Positions 32,202 through 43,504 are shown, counted from the stretch's first letter. The stretch: 64,000 bases of DNA from Rhynchopus euleeides (GCA_963210315.1 OY723295.1:846501-910500), one strand, 5' to 3'. Numbers and translations: made by a program. The notes: a model not told the origin generated them from the sequence alone.

Positions 32202-33946
32202 ATGGCCTCCACGGTGAGCTTGGAGCGGGACCCCACACTGGACGACATGTCTGACGATGCCCCCGTGGACTCCGCCACACGAGAGATCGCAACAATCGTC
32301 CCCCTCTGCAAATACAGTGCGATCCGCCTGTATATGCCTGAGGTGCCTGCAGGGCAGGGTGTCAGCGAGGTTGTCTTGGGGCGTGGGGAGACGCTGAAGC
32401 CGGAGTACCGTTTTTCGAACCCGAAGCTCAGCAGCTCGCACTGCAAGGTGACCGTGTCGGCTGAGGGGCATGTCATGTTGCAGGACATGTCGAAGAACGG
32501 CACCTTCGTCAACGGGGTTCTGATTCCTCGTGATGGGGACAAGCGGCAGAGGCTGTTTGACAGCGACACGGTGTCTCTCCTGAACCCACATAAGTACACC
32601 GGAATGGACAACGTGGAGTTCCTCCTGCGCTTCCGCGACTCGGCATCCCACAAGCGGAAACGCGACGACGGTGACGACACCCCCTCCAAGAAGCAGAAGG
32701 GCGACAGCGGGGTTGCCCAGTCGCTGACCTGCAGCGTGTGCCAGGAGCTGTTCCACAGGCCTGTCGCCTGCATCCCCTGCCTGCATAACTTCTGCTCGCC
32801 ATGCATGTCGGAGTGGATTGTAGCCAACGGCACCCCCTTGGAGTGCATGATGTGCCGCGTGCCTGTGGCAGAGCTGCGGAAGAACCACCACCTGGCGAGC
32901 TCCGTCGATGCGTTCTACGATGAGAACCCGGAGCTGCGGAGGTCCGACGGGGATGTCCAGGCGCTGGAGGCCAGGATCACGGTGGACCCTCTGAAGTTCG
33001 CCATCACACAGCACTCCCCTGGGAAGGAGATCGACGAGGATGAGTTCAGCCACCACGACGATGAGGATGATGACGATGACGACGATGACGATGGTAGTGA
33101 CGCTGATGCCAGCAGCAGCGGCGGCCCGGTGGTGCCGCCGCCACCCCCAATCCCTGCGGCCAGCCCGATGCCTGCCTGCACCTGCAGCTCGCCTGACACG
33201 ACGATGAGTGTGTCCAGCCACACCTTCACCGTGCTGCCAGGAAGGACCTTTGCCGGCAGCCGTGTCGAGCTGTCCATCTTCCAGCAGTGGATGGGCGCCC
33301 GGGGGAAGTCCATCCCAGACCTGTGGGAGGAGTGCCGTGCGAAGCTGTACGCCAAGGAGTGGGACTACAAGCAGGGGCTTGTGGCGGTGGAGGCCCCGCC
33401 TTCTGTGCCGGATGATACCACCGCAGACACGCGGCTGTGTCTGGACTGCTGTGCGCGTGTCTTTGCGGGGCTGCTGTACCACCTGAGACGGACAATCCCT
33501 GCTGACCAGCTCACTGGGAGCACAGGATCCCGCCCTGAGTGCTGGTATGGCCTTGAGTGCCGCACGCAGTTCAACAGGGTATGTACTCTCCTTTGAATTT
33601 GCTGTTCTTGGGGGGCGGGATGCTCGGCAAGCGGGTCTCAGAAGTGATTCTGCAAACCTCTGCACATCGAAAAGAGTGCGGCAGTGGAGGGGGAGGAGGG
33701 CAGGCTCTAGGCTGTGTTGCTGGGAATGCAGCAGTGCACTGTTGAACGGCATCCACCCAACGCACCACTTTGCAGCTGAACCACGCAACAAGACTGAGCC
33801 ACGTGCCCGAACACGAGGGCCTCCTAAGAGCCTCGAGGCGGCCCACACAGGTTGGACAGCCCCCCAGCCTGCCTTGCCCAGCGGTAAGCTCACACGACGG
33901 GCCCCTCCCCTCCCGGTGGCACCGACCGGGGCAACTTCTCAACTGA
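32202..33946 (+). CDS. CHFR: CHFR-type E3 ubiquitin ligase (FHA-RING-PBZ)
   Basis: Two exons, 515 residues: 32202-33578 and 33776-33946, phase 0, intron GTATGT...TTTGCAG. Start MASTVSLERD. The FHA domain covers about 38-145, with the GRG, SSSH and KNGTFVNG signature residues (R61, S79, H80, N99). The C3HC4 RING (about 177-220) opens CSVC and continues CLHNFCSPC and CMMC. An acidic Asp-rich linker (about 285-300) precedes a C-terminal Cys-rich domain (CLDCCARVFAGLLYHLRRTI, then SRPECWYGLECRTQ) as in CHFR. The second exon adds LNHATRLSH, completing a PBZ-like C-C-H-H poly(ADP-ribose)-binding finger with one residue more than the usual spacing. Known CHFR is a mitotic-stress checkpoint ubiquitin ligase. 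Same role here is inference. Confidence 0.9.
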
Positions 33947-35279
33947 GAATAACATTGACTGCCCCGGGACACTGCGCCCCGGAGGCTGCCTCTCAACGAC
34001 ACAGAAGGGCCTGTTGAGCGACACCCGATGGCCTGCCCCTTTGCTCAGGGGGGGCAGACGGCTGTTTGTTCTGAGGAGCCACCACTCCACTTTCAGCACC
34101 GAGGTGACAGCTCCCCTCAGTGCGCTCTCTCTCTCGTGATGTGGATGGGGTGGGGTGTGGTGGGAGCGTCTGGGCCTCCACACACACACACAGGCAACAC
34201 CTGCCCCGCCGGAACGAACATGCGAAACCCCCCCCCCCTTCACATAGTCTGTTTTGTATTCCTGCTCGTCTGCGAGGAAAAAAAAGAAGCTGGCACGTTC
34301 TCGATTGACCCCATCCCCCCCGGGGATCCCCCCCCCCCCCCCGACTCCCTCAAAACCCCCCCCTGACCCCCTCTCTCTGACAAGGTGCCACCAATGCTTT
34401 CCAATGAAACGGCATCCCCCCCCCGCCTCCGGGAATGTTATGCCGTTTGTGAGCCTACTCACAGTTCTAGGCGGCAAAAGAGGTGTCCTGGACACACCAC
34501 ATCTGCAGAGTGAAGCCCTTCCCCCTTTCTCCCTTCTCCCTCCACCAGTTCTTCATGACCCACGTGTGAGTATGTTTGAGCCCCGTGCAGATTTCCACCC
34601 AACTGGCTCGGTGATTCTCCGCAGCAGAAGCCCTGCAGACCCAAGCCAGAGAGGTGTGGGGGGGGAGGGGAGGGGCAGGTTATTTTTTGGGAATTCCTGC
34701 GAGGGGTGGGGTGGGCTGTGCCAGATCGGTTCTGCTTCCGCGTGTTTCATTCAGCACGCAACAAAACCCCATTGTGGCAGGGGCAGGGCGTTGTGCACGC
34801 CCGGGGGTTGTTCGCAGGGCACACCAGGCAGGGGTGTGAAAAGACAAGGGCAAAGGGAGGGGGGCGAGGGTGTCGGGAGGGACGGACGCGCGCGGGCACA
34901 CCGGCACACACATGCTCTGCGGCGATCTGCATCTGCACGCCGTGGAGAGATGTGGGGACTGTCAGGACGACAACCACAAGTCGCCGGTGGTACTGCTGCA
35001 GCACACACCACGCTAGCTATGCTGTACGCCTCCCCTCCCGCCCTCCAAAAGTGGCACTGTATTACCCCCCCCTCCCCCTCTCCCCCACCTCTAACCCGCA
35101 CCGAGGCGTCTGCTGCCCCGTGCCGTAGTGTGGAACGGCAAGTGATGGGGACCTGGGCCCTCACAGGAGGTCACAACCTTACCCCCTCCCCCCACCACAC
35201 CCGCACAACCCACCCACGCGACAAGCCGCTGCTGCCTGGGTCGCTCTCTCTCCCCACCCCCCCCTCTCCCCCCCCCCCC
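33947..35279. other. intergenic, no gene recognised
   Basis: C-run-rich DNA. A 342-codon frame crossing 34254-35282 is Pro/Gly-rich without domains and is not supported as a gene. It ends at the TAGGCATAC element. Confidence 0.5.
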
Positions 35280-36453
35280 TAGGCATACTTGTCCCCCCAT
35301 ATGGGGAACCCCCTAAATCTGGGGGAAATATGGGGGGTCTCAAAACCCCGCCCCCATATGGGGAAAAAGGCTGAAAATATGGGGAAAACCCGGTAAAATA
35401 TGGGGGAATATGGGGGAAATATGGGGCCCATATGGGGGGATATGGGGGTATTCGTGCTGCAACGGGAGAACATCAAACCACTCAGGCACAGACACACACG
35501 AAGCGCGCGTCGAAACCGGCCTCATGCCTTGTTGGGGATCCTCCAGGAGTCCGATCCTGGGGAGGTGCGCGCTCGTTCAGGTGTGGCCAGGTCTGGCCCC
35601 CCCTGGAAGATCCCCCAGGTGGGTCGCACCGACCTCCTGTTCCTCTCCTGCGCCGATACAGCGGCAGCGGAGAGCGAACGCTTCCCGGTTTGGCGGGGCA
35701 CCGCAGTGACAGCGGCAGCGGTGGTGGACACATACGCACAGACACACATAGCGCGTTCAGGGTTAACAGCTCCTCACAACACACACTCTTGTGTTTTTAA
35801 GTCCTCACTCTCACACTCGCTGTCCTCCTCCTCTGGTGTGTTTGCGATTGCGAACTGCCCCCTGAGGTCCTTAATTAGACAAGGGAATTCACAAGCAGTG
35901 CATTCTGGTATCAGGCGCTTCCGCCGCTTTTGACCGCTCCGAGCGCCGAAAAGTCGGGGTCGACGCTCGTCACCAGGCAGCTTGACATGTTCAAGCTGCA
36001 TCTGCCGGGTGGAATGAGACCTGTCAAGGCCAGTACAAGGACTGGCTGCAGGACGCAACTGTTCTGCCAGCAAAGACAGGACTACTGGACAGCATGCTCT
36101 GATGACCGCTACTCAGACTTGAAGAAAGTGGCGGTCGGCACTCTCACAGCACCTTTTCTGGTCTGACTCGAGCACTTCAGCCGGGCGTTTCCTCTCTGCA
36201 GAAAGCGACGAGGTGAGATGGCTCTGCAAGGTGCTAGACGTCCCCTGTCAGTGGCTGACTTCACACCCTGTAAAAAGCAGAACGAAGAGAACTGTTTGCT
36301 GACTGCTTCCACCTGAGGAACCCCTGGGTTTTCCCCCATATATCCCCCATATGGGGGAAATATGGGGGAACAGGACTTGAAAAACCCCCCATATTCCCCC
36401 CATATTTTCCCCATATTTTTGGCCTTCCCCATATGGGGGTACAAGTATGCCTA
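35280..36453. mobile_element. non-autonomous hAT-like element with TAGGCATAC ends
   Basis: Terminal inverted repeats of about 30 bp begin TAGGCATACTTGT and continue CCCCCATATGGGGAA. Subterminal ATATGGGG motifs are repeated many times at both ends. It lies in a C tract. Once the neighbouring element is removed, eight C flank each side, matching an 8-bp hAT duplication. The first nine bases equal those of the element at 12912. The interior has only short frames. One antisense piece (about 35774-36073) carries KRRKRLIPECTACEFPC, possibly a decayed zinc-binding segment. Confidence 0.75.
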
Positions 36454-36954
36454 GGGGGGGGTCATAAGCCCCCCTAAAAACGTACAAATAAAATACATGT
36501 ATTTTATTTGTACGTTTATGTTGAAAAATTTCAACATACCATCAGAACCGCCCTAATACCTGATCTGACCCGAAAATCCGACCCATACCCCCCCGGAAAC
36601 CGTCTGGAGCCCACTTGTGACACCTGATACGCACTTTTGTGATGCTTTTTTGGGGTCCTAAAAAATGTACCTCAGTTTCGTACCTTGCCTTTGTACCTGA
36701 ACCACTCCCGACCGCATTCTTTCGTTCTTTGCCTTTTCTGCGGTGGTTCCGGCTCAGGTGGCACGATGTTGCCTCCCCAGTGCCTCGGCAAGGTCTTTCT
36801 TGTACCTGATTGGTGGGAATGTTGTGTTGTTGCGCCAGCTGAATGAGTTCAGCCATCTTCTGGGTGTAGTACACCACGCAGTCTCAACAGCACGTATGAG
36901 AGTGTACCATGTGAGGACTCAACAAAGTCATTGGATAGGCATCTGCCTGCCGAC

Positions 36955-37525
36955 TCAACCCCCACAGTGCGACCGCAAGATCGTCAGGGATGTCTCAACG
37001 CCAGGGGAATACTCTCCCCTGGCGTTGTACAACCCTACTCTTAATCCTCGGGTCCTCTCCTGGAGGCGGTGGTGGCGGGCCCGCAACGCTTCGTACTTCC
37101 GGTACGGACTGGGGTAGTCTGCCCGGCTGACCCGCTCATCGCTTCCTAGATCATCTGCTGCTCTGGAGCTGCCATCACTCACTGCCCACATCAGTTGGTG
37201 TAGGGGTAGGAGCAGGAGGAGTGGGAGGAGTAGGAGTGCAGGTGACATCTTTCTTGGCCAGCAAGGAACGCCGCTTTTCGCACGTGCGTGCAGTTGATGC
37301 ACCACTGCATATATCTGTCGTCACCACGTCCCACTCGCTCTCCTATGTACCCAGCCCGACGGAGCGCCCGAAATAATGTCGCCTCACGGATGTCGTGTGC
37401 CGTTTTCTTCTGACGCAGGTCTGCCACAACGCTCTCTGCCGGGACCCCGCACATCTCCCGTTTGGCGAGCGTCTTTCGAGCAAGGTACCCCTCTGCAGCA
37501 GCATCTGACACCTCTGCGAGGCCCT
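36955..37525 (-). pseudogene. remnant of the TIR element's small DNA-binding protein
   Basis: The antisense frame at 37191-37511 (SDAAAEGYLARKTLAKREMC) matches copy 1 and keeps the helix-turn-helix-like LFRALRRAGYIGERVGRG. The start region reads MPCA then stop. A small deletion relative to copy 1 near 37280 merges the second segment into another frame (36955-37305). It is useful for dating copy 2 against copy 1. Confidence 0.7.
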
Positions 37526-37800
37526 AGGCACACGGCATGTGTTGCTCGGCGTGCTGGGTGAGCGTAGTGATACCCTTTCCTTGCAAAGAACGAAATACTG
37601 CGGTCGGGAGTGGTTCAGGTACAAAGGCAAGGTACGAAACTGAGGTACATTTTTTAGGACCCCAAAAAATCATCACAAAAGTGCGCATCAGGTGTCACAA
37701 GTGGGCTCCAGACGGTTTCCGGGGGGGTATGGGTCGGATTTTCGGGTCAGATCAGGTATTAGGGCGGTTCTGATGGTATGTTGAAAAATGTGGTTTTGTA

Positions 37801-38793
37801 CACGGTGGGATCTTGTAAATTTTACATGTATAACTACAAGTATAATACATGTATTATACATGTATAATACTTGCATGTCAACTATTATACATGTATAATA
37901 CATGTATATGCCTGAAATATACATGTAAAATACATGTATATCAAGTAAAAATACATGTATAATACTTGCATGTCAACTATTATACATGTATTTTTACTTG
38001 ATATACATGTATTTTACATGTATATTTCAGGCATTTACATGTATTTTACATGTATAATACTTGTCATGCAAGTATTATACATGTAAAATACTTGCATGAC
38101 AAGTAAAATACTTGCATGCAAGTAAAATACATGTATTTTACTTGCATGCAAGTATTTTACTTGTCATGCAAGTATTTTACATGTATAATACTTGCATGAC
38201 AAGTATTATACATGTAAAATACATGTAAATGCATGAAATATACATGTAAAATACATGTACCGTATACGTAAATATTATGGAACGTAAATATTATGGAACG
38301 GGCCCATTTTTGGCCGGTCCGTTCCATAATATTTACGTTCCAAAATATTTACAGGGCCAGTTGGGGACTCGGTGGTGAGGACGGCTTGCGTCAGGAATCG
38401 CGCGAAAAGTGCACGAGTAGGTCCCGTCAGGGACTCTGCATGCCGTCCGATCACCTGGTCCAAGTCCCCGAGTCGCAGAAAGCCCTGTAAATATTATGGA
38501 ACGAAAAAAATCTGGAACGCCAACCCACCAGCGTTCCAAAATATTTACGTTCCATAATATTTACGTTCCAAAATATTTACGTATACGGTATATCAAGTAA
38601 AAATACATGTATAATAGTTGACATGCAAGTATTATACATGTATTTTTACTTGATATACATGTATTTTACATGTATATTTCAGGCATTTACATGTATTATA
38701 CATGTATAATAGTTGACATGCAAGTATTATACATGTATAATACATGTATTATACTTGTAGTTATACATGTAAAATTTACAAGATCCCACCGTG
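37801..38793. mobile_element. CACGGTGG element made of TACATGTA palindromes
   Basis: Ends CACGGTGGGATCTTGTAAAT and its complement, TA on both sides. The two arms of about 330 bp each are built of TACATGTA, AAGTATTATAC and TTGCATGCAAG motifs and are almost fully complementary, so one strand could fold into a huge hairpin. No coding capacity. It is interrupted by the element at 38260-38588. Confidence 0.85.
38260..38588. mobile_element. MITE with CCGTATACG ends, nested at third level
   Basis: Ends CCGTATACGTAAATATT and complement, TA on both sides (38258-38259 and 38589-38590). Excision restores ATACATGTATATCAAG exactly as in the opposite arm of the host element. Inside, GGAACGTAAATATTATGG motifs repeat in both orientations around a 150-bp unique centre. 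Confidence 0.85.
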
Positions 38794-38803
38794 TACGGGC
38801 TTA

Positions 38804-41340
38804 CACCACGGACTAGTCGCCCGGACGACTAGTCGGGACGACGGGTGAAATGACGACGGGTGAAACGACGGGTGGCACCCGTCGACTCGACGGATGGACC
38901 CGTCGAGTCGACGGGTGAACCTGCTGAAACGACGGGTGTTCCAGCCATTTCCTGTTGATATGGGCCAATTTCCATTGAAAACTAGGGGAGTACCTTGCAT
39001 GGCATCAGGTTATTTTTCACGCCGAGCTATCTTCCCTGCACAGACCCACCCCCCCCATTACTTTCCATTTACAATTCCTAGTTGGTGAAGGGGCTGCCCA
39101 CCGGTGGACCACCAGGAGGGGGGTGAGCCATCCAGGTGGGCAGGGGGCCTGGGGGTGGGGCCTCAAGACAACTCCCCCACGACGTCACTCCGCTCTCGAG
39201 GACAAACAAAATCACCTACGTACCTGAACTGCCAAACACCCCCCCCCTCACTTACGGGTGCGCGGATCTCATGTGCTCTTCGCGCTTTACAGTGGTTTTA
39301 AAGAGCTCGAAACAAACACAGCAACGCTTTTGTGTCAGCACGCGCAAATGGTGACTGAGGTAGTGCTGGCTCAGTCCCTTCGATTTTGTCCGTTTGCCGC
39401 ACTCCTGGCATGTGACAGTGCAGGTCTGACACGGCGCGTTGTTTTGTGGCCGATGTGCAGCATCATAATGCGCAAACAGTGCTTCTCTCGTGTGGACAAC
39501 TTTGGAGCACACAATGCAGATATGTTGCTGCACAGGCACTGTACCGGATGGGGTTGGTTCTGGCACTTCTGGCACATCCTCGCTGTTGCCCCAGGATTTG
39601 GACTTGCAGATGCATGCGAGCAGCGTTGCCTTTGGAGTGGTGTTTTCCGGGTCGCCCAGAAATTGTTGGCCCCATCGCCCCCTTTTTGTGACGTGAGATC
39701 CAAGGCTGAGGGACTCGAGTCTCCGCTGCAGTGCTGCCGTTGCTCCCTTCCAACAAGCGTTCCTCGCGGTGACACAGCAGCAAAGCTTTATCGCGCCGAA
39801 CTTCAGGAGGGTCGGGGTGCTCGGTTGGTCCAGCAGGCCGCACCCCTTGCCTTTGGTCCTCTGCATTTCGAAGAGCAGCAGGTCCCGTTCGGCGGTCTGC
39901 TGCGATGTCACCCTCAGGGCATGGCGTTTGGAGACGCCATTCCCCCTCTCCAGTTCCTCGTCACTCAGGGCGAGGGGGTGTGCATCTTCTGGATCAAACC
40001 AGTGGCTCATCGAATGGATATATGTAACACCACGCCCCTCGGATGTTCTCCCAGGTGACACCCACTCCAGGACAAACACAAGGATGTGCATTGCGATGAG
40101 CGAGAAGATGAACTGTTTCGCGCACTTTCCCTCCTGGTGGTACTTGATGGGGGATGTCGTTGTAGTTAAGCTAAGCAGGCGAGCCGAAACATCACGTTCG
40201 CCTTTTCGAAAACCCCTCTCTGCACTCTTGCGATTTGCTTCAGGAAGTTGAACGTGAACCACGTTCTGTACTCATCCTTCTGCTTATCGGCAACTGTCAC
40301 CAACCGTGTTGCGAAGGCACCGTCGAAAATGCCTACGGCCAGCCTGCTCTGCTGGGTCTTCTGTGCCTGTTTCTTCTCCGCCTCGTACAGCTTCACCATA
40401 GCTGCAGTGCCGCGGGGCAGGCGTCGGCCATCTCCTTGAGCCCTGTCGGGTGGTCCTTCCCGTTGCTCTTCCGGAGGCCCAACCCGACAAACTCGATGTC
40501 TGACCCGCTATTGACACGGGCAGCGTACATCGTGCGACCATCCTTCGCGGTCGACTTGCTGATCACCCCACCCCCCACCTTCTCATACTTTTTGTACAGG
40601 GCAAGACTGATGATGGGATCAGTCGACTTGATTATCCGCCAGCTTGCCGAGAAGCTGCTTCAGGGCCATGTGGCTCAACCCATCAGCATCACGCTCGACA
40701 ACATACGTGTTGATCCAAGCACGTACAAACACCGTCATGTCCACAGCGCTGGCGAGGGCCTGCGCTGCAGTACGCTTTGCCGCTGGCATTGATTGGTGTG
40801 GCTCGTCTGGGTGGCCTGGGTGGTGATGATGGTATCTTGGGGTATCTTGGCCTGGGTGGTGATGAGGGTACGGTATCTTGGAGACTGCCTTGTGGGTTGT
40901 GCAAGGGTTGGCTGGGGCGAAAATTTGCCTGGCAGAAAAGTGATCACCTTCATGAAGTAGGTTGCTCTGTCAAACTGACACAGTTTGTCAGAGTCAAGAT
41001 CCCTCGAACAATGAAAATCCACGAGAACAGCCGTCGCACATGCACTTGAGGCCCCATCACCAACTAGGAATTGTAAATGGAAAGTAATCGGGGGTGGGTC
41101 TGTGCAGGGAAGATAGTTCGGCGTGAAAAATAACCTGATGCCATGCAAGGTACTCCCCTAGTTTTCAATGGAAATTGGCCCATATCAACAGGAAATGGCT
41201 GGAACACCCGTCGTTTCAGCAGGTTCACCCGTCGTGCCGACGGGTGCCACCCGTCGAGTCGACGGGTGCCGCCTGTCGAGTTTTCACCCGTCGTGCCGAC
41301 TAGTCGACCCCACCCGTCACTGCCCGACTAGTCCGTGGTG
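38804..41340 (-). mobile_element. 2.5-kb element with about 285-bp TIRs (CACCACGGACTAGTC) and zinc-finger ORF
   Basis: Terminal inverted repeats 38804-39093 and about 41055-41340 match closely, including CCCGTCGAGTCGACGGGT-type palindromes near the tips. TA lies on both sides. The interior has antisense coding traces in several frames (from about 41040 down to 39250), ending in a C2H2-type zinc-finger region. The frames do not connect simply, so either there are several introns or the copy is decayed. Confidence 0.8.
39252..40262 (-). CDS. transposon-encoded zinc-finger protein, partial
   Basis: Open antisense segment of 336 codons with no ATG at its upstream end, so it is probably one exon or a fragment. 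Three finger-like units lie at the C-terminus: CIVCSKVVHTREALFAHYDA then H; CQECGKRTKSKGLSQHYLSH; and CCVCFELFKTTVKREEHMRS then H. The upstream part is not recognised. An adjoining antisense frame (40166-40399) reads VKLYEAEKKQAQKTQQSRLA, and further pieces (40393-40792) include LGKLADNQVD and LYKKYEKVGGGVISKST, suggesting a longer original gene. No catalytic triad is identified. Confidence 0.5.
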   Translation of the reverse strand: MVHVQLPEANRKSAERGFRKGERDVSARLLSLTTTTSPIKYHQEGKCAKQFIFSLIAMHILVFVLEWVSPGRTSEGRGVTYIHSMSHWFDPEDAHPLALSDEELERGNGVSKRHALRVTSQQTAERDLLLFEMQRTKGKGCGLLDQPSTPTLLKFGAIKLCCCVTARNACWKGATAALQRRLESLSLGSHVTKRGRWGQQFLGDPENTTPKATLLACICKSKSWGNSEDVPEVPEPTPSGTVPVQQHICIVCSKVVHTREALFAHYDAAHRPQNNAPCQTCTVTCQECGKRTKSKGLSQHYLSHHLRVLTQKRCCVCFELFKTTVKREEHMRSAHP

Positions 41341-41593
41341 TATGACCCCCCCTACCCCCCCCCCCCCCCCCTCCCTCTTTGATTTCATTCCGTCGGGGGG
41401 AGTACAAAGAACGCGAGGGGTTCGTTCCTCCCCCTCTGTTAGACGCACCTTCCACCCCCCCCCCCTCCCTCCCACCTGACTCCACACCACACCCCATCAG
41501 ACCGGAGGGGGGTGTGGTGTACACAAAAGAGTGGGGTGGTCTCGGCACGACACCACCCCCACCCTCTCCCCCCCCCCCCCCCCCACCCTCCCC

Positions 41594-43504
41594 ATGCCCG
41601 TGTCACACGATGCGTGGAGCGAGGATGATGACTCCTTCTGCTTCGGAAGCATAATGGACCTCGCGCTTGATACACAGGCCGGCGGCACCAGCAGCCTCGC
41701 TGCCCTCCTCTGCGAAGCAGGGCCAGGAACGCCTGACCGGCCGGCCCGACCCCTTCCTGGGGGACCTAACCCTGGAGGCGACACAACAGGACAGCACGCC
41801 GAGATGGCGCGGGGCAGCACAGCCGGGCTCACCGGAGCCACCTTCGGCCACCCCACCTCCGTGCAGCGCAGGCTTGACGAGGCCTCCGCCAGGTCCAGCC
41901 GGGAGTCCTCTGCGCGGCGCAACAACAGCCCTTCGCCTCCTCCCTCCTCGAGGCACGGCAGCCTCGCCTCCCCCAGCGAGGCGGCGACGGAGGGTGTCAA
42001 CTCCGGCCCCTCTGATGGCACCATCCCATGCGGGAGGACCATGTCACTGCGGAGCTTCTCCGAACCACCCAGGGATGGTTTCTCTGTCCCGGAGGGCCCC
42101 CGCCTGCACGCAGCTGTTACCAACCCAGGGGGTAGTGGTGGGACTGATCAACCTCCGCTCGGGCCTGCCGCGCTGCGGACGGCTTTCTCCCGGGATGCGC
42201 AGCCCTGGTCACGCCAGCCCCTTTCCGACCCAGATGACGACGACGACCCGGTTGTCCTCTTCGGAATAGCGAGGGACAATCCCGCGGGGTCCTCCCGCGT
42301 CTCCCCCACACGCAGCCAGCCCCACCACCACCACCTCCACCTCCAACCCCCTCCCGGGAGCCCGGTCGACGCTTCTTCTTCTTCTCCCCCCGTTCCTCCA
42401 TCTGCCCCTGCCCCTTCAGGCGGGGCGATCCCTGTGCAACCCACCACCGCCGCCACCACCACCTCCTCCTCCTCCCCTACCTCTCCTGCCCTGCCTCCCC
42501 AGGAGAACTTCCTGCATTACCGGGGGGGTGAGGAGCGGGATGCGCAAAATGCGCGGCAGAATCACCCCGCTGCAACCTCTGCCCTGGGAGGGGGTGCAGC
42601 GCCGTTCAGCCTGGGGCTGCGGGGAGATGGTGTCACAGGGAAAGATGCCCTGCCGCAGTGGGGCAGCCGTGGCGGAGGGGGGGGCAGCAGCCTGGCTGGC
42701 ATGATGGACGCCCTGGATGCGATAGAGGCGGAGGGAAAATCACAGCCGCGGCAGGGGGTGTGGGGCGGCGCTGGTGTTGGAGGCTCGGGAGGCCTCACCC
42801 AACAGCAGCAGCAGCAGGCTTCGCTGCAGCTCCCCCCGCCGCCTGCCGACAGCCCTGCGGCTCTCCTGGGCTCCCCACGGCGGAGCCTCAGCCCCACCCA
42901 CGCACAACCCACAGCGGGGAAGCCCCCTGCAGCAGAGACAGGCGTCCCTCTAATGCGCCTGCGGAGTGGCAGCGGATCCCTCTCTGCCTTAGCCCCTCCC
43001 ATGGAGCCTGTGCCTCTCGGGGCCTATGCTGTGGGCACACAGCAGGGCAGGGCAGGGGCGGTGCGACGCGCCTCCGGGTCTGGCGGGGGCTCTGTGGATC
43101 GCCTGGAGAGACCTGTTGTTGGGTCAACCAGGTCTGCCCGTGGAGGTGGTGGAGGGGGAGGTGGGGGCCGCCGCCGCACCGGTGTGCCGAGCAGCCCCGC
43201 ATGCAGCAGTGTAGGCGGTGTGACTGACCTCAGCTGGGATGCCGCTGTTCCCTCTTTAGGTGGCGGGAGTGGGGGTGGTGGAGGTGGAGGCGGTGGCAGC
43301 GCTGCCCTGTCATACAGGGGGGATGTGGAGGGCAGGGAGGCGCGCCAGGAGGGCCTCCTGAAGTTCTCAGACTTTCTCACGGCCTCGCTGGATTCGTGGG
43401 GCAGGGAGGGGGCGGGGCGGGAGCAGGTCATGCGCGACGTGTCCTCTGCTCTCACCTCCATCATGAACGAGGGCCGTTTTGGTGTCACAACCACGATGGT
43501 GTAG
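41594..43504 (+). CDS. low-complexity Ser/Pro/Gly-rich protein, unknown function
   Basis: Single-exon frame of 636 residues from the ATG at 41594 (MPVSHDAWSEDDDSF). Almost all of it is Ser/Pro/Gly-rich with short homopolymer runs (His, Gln, Ser, and poly-Gly blocks near residues 520 and 560). There is no recognised domain. The last 60 residues look folded and helical (GLLKFSDFLTASLDSWGREG, then EQVMRDVSSALTSIMNEGRF) and are the best part for homology search. Start context is C-rich. Long open length in high-GC DNA can arise by chance, but the non-repetitive acidic start and helical end favour a real gene. Confidence 0.6.
   Translation: MPVSHDAWSEDDDSFCFGSIMDLALDTQAGGTSSLAALLCEAGPGTPDRPARPLPGGPNPGGDTTGQHAEMARGSTAGLTGATFGHPTSVQRRLDEASARSSRESSARRNNSPSPPPSSRHGSLASPSEAATEGVNSGPSDGTIPCGRTMSLRSFSEPPRDGFSVPEGPRLHAAVTNPGGSGGTDQPPLGPAALRTAFSRDAQPWSRQPLSDPDDDDDPVVLFGIARDNPAGSSRVSPTRSQPHHHHLHLQPPPGSPVDASSSSPPVPPSAPAPSGGAIPVQPTTAATTTSSSSPTSPALPPQENFLHYRGGEERDAQNARQNHPAATSALGGGAAPFSLGLRGDGVTGKDALPQWGSRGGGGGSSLAGMMDALDAIEAEGKSQPRQGVWGGAGVGGSGGLTQQQQQQASLQLPPPPADSPAALLGSPRRSLSPTHAQPTAGKPPAAETGVPLMRLRSGSGSLSALAPPMEPVPLGAYAVGTQQGRAGAVRRASGSGGGSVDRLERPVVGSTRSARGGGGGGGGGRRRTGVPSSPACSSVGGVTDLSWDAAVPSLGGGSGGGGGGGGGSAALSYRGDVEGREARQEGLLKFSDFLTASLDSWGREGAGREQVMRDVSSALTSIMNEGRFGVTTTMV

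Larger units (their letters stand above)
36454..41352 (-). mobile_element. TA-duplicating long-TIR element, copy 2, carrying two later insertions
   Basis: Same family as 16233-17760 but inverted relative to it. The left end reads GGGGGGGTCATAAGCC. The right end is split by insertions at 37801-38793 and 38804-41340, after which it resumes TATGACCCCCCC, with TA at 41353. Removing both insertions and one TA of each pair restores GTTTTGTACGGGCTTATGAC, the end of the intact copy. Interior frames match copy 1 but carry an early stop and frame changes, so this copy is dead. Confidence 0.88.

Noticed and set aside
32130-33893. 587-codon antisense frame opposite the CHFR gene
   Set aside because: It is the complement of a gene with three recognised domains; the antisense reading has none.
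34254-35282. 342-codon + strand frame
   Set aside because: Pro/Gly-rich, spans C runs, no domain, and ends exactly where a transposon begins.
35774-36073. piggyBac-type C-terminal zinc finger in the antisense frame
   Set aside because: Only two Cys pairs are suggestive and the catalytic part is absent. The hAT-like ends argue against piggyBac.
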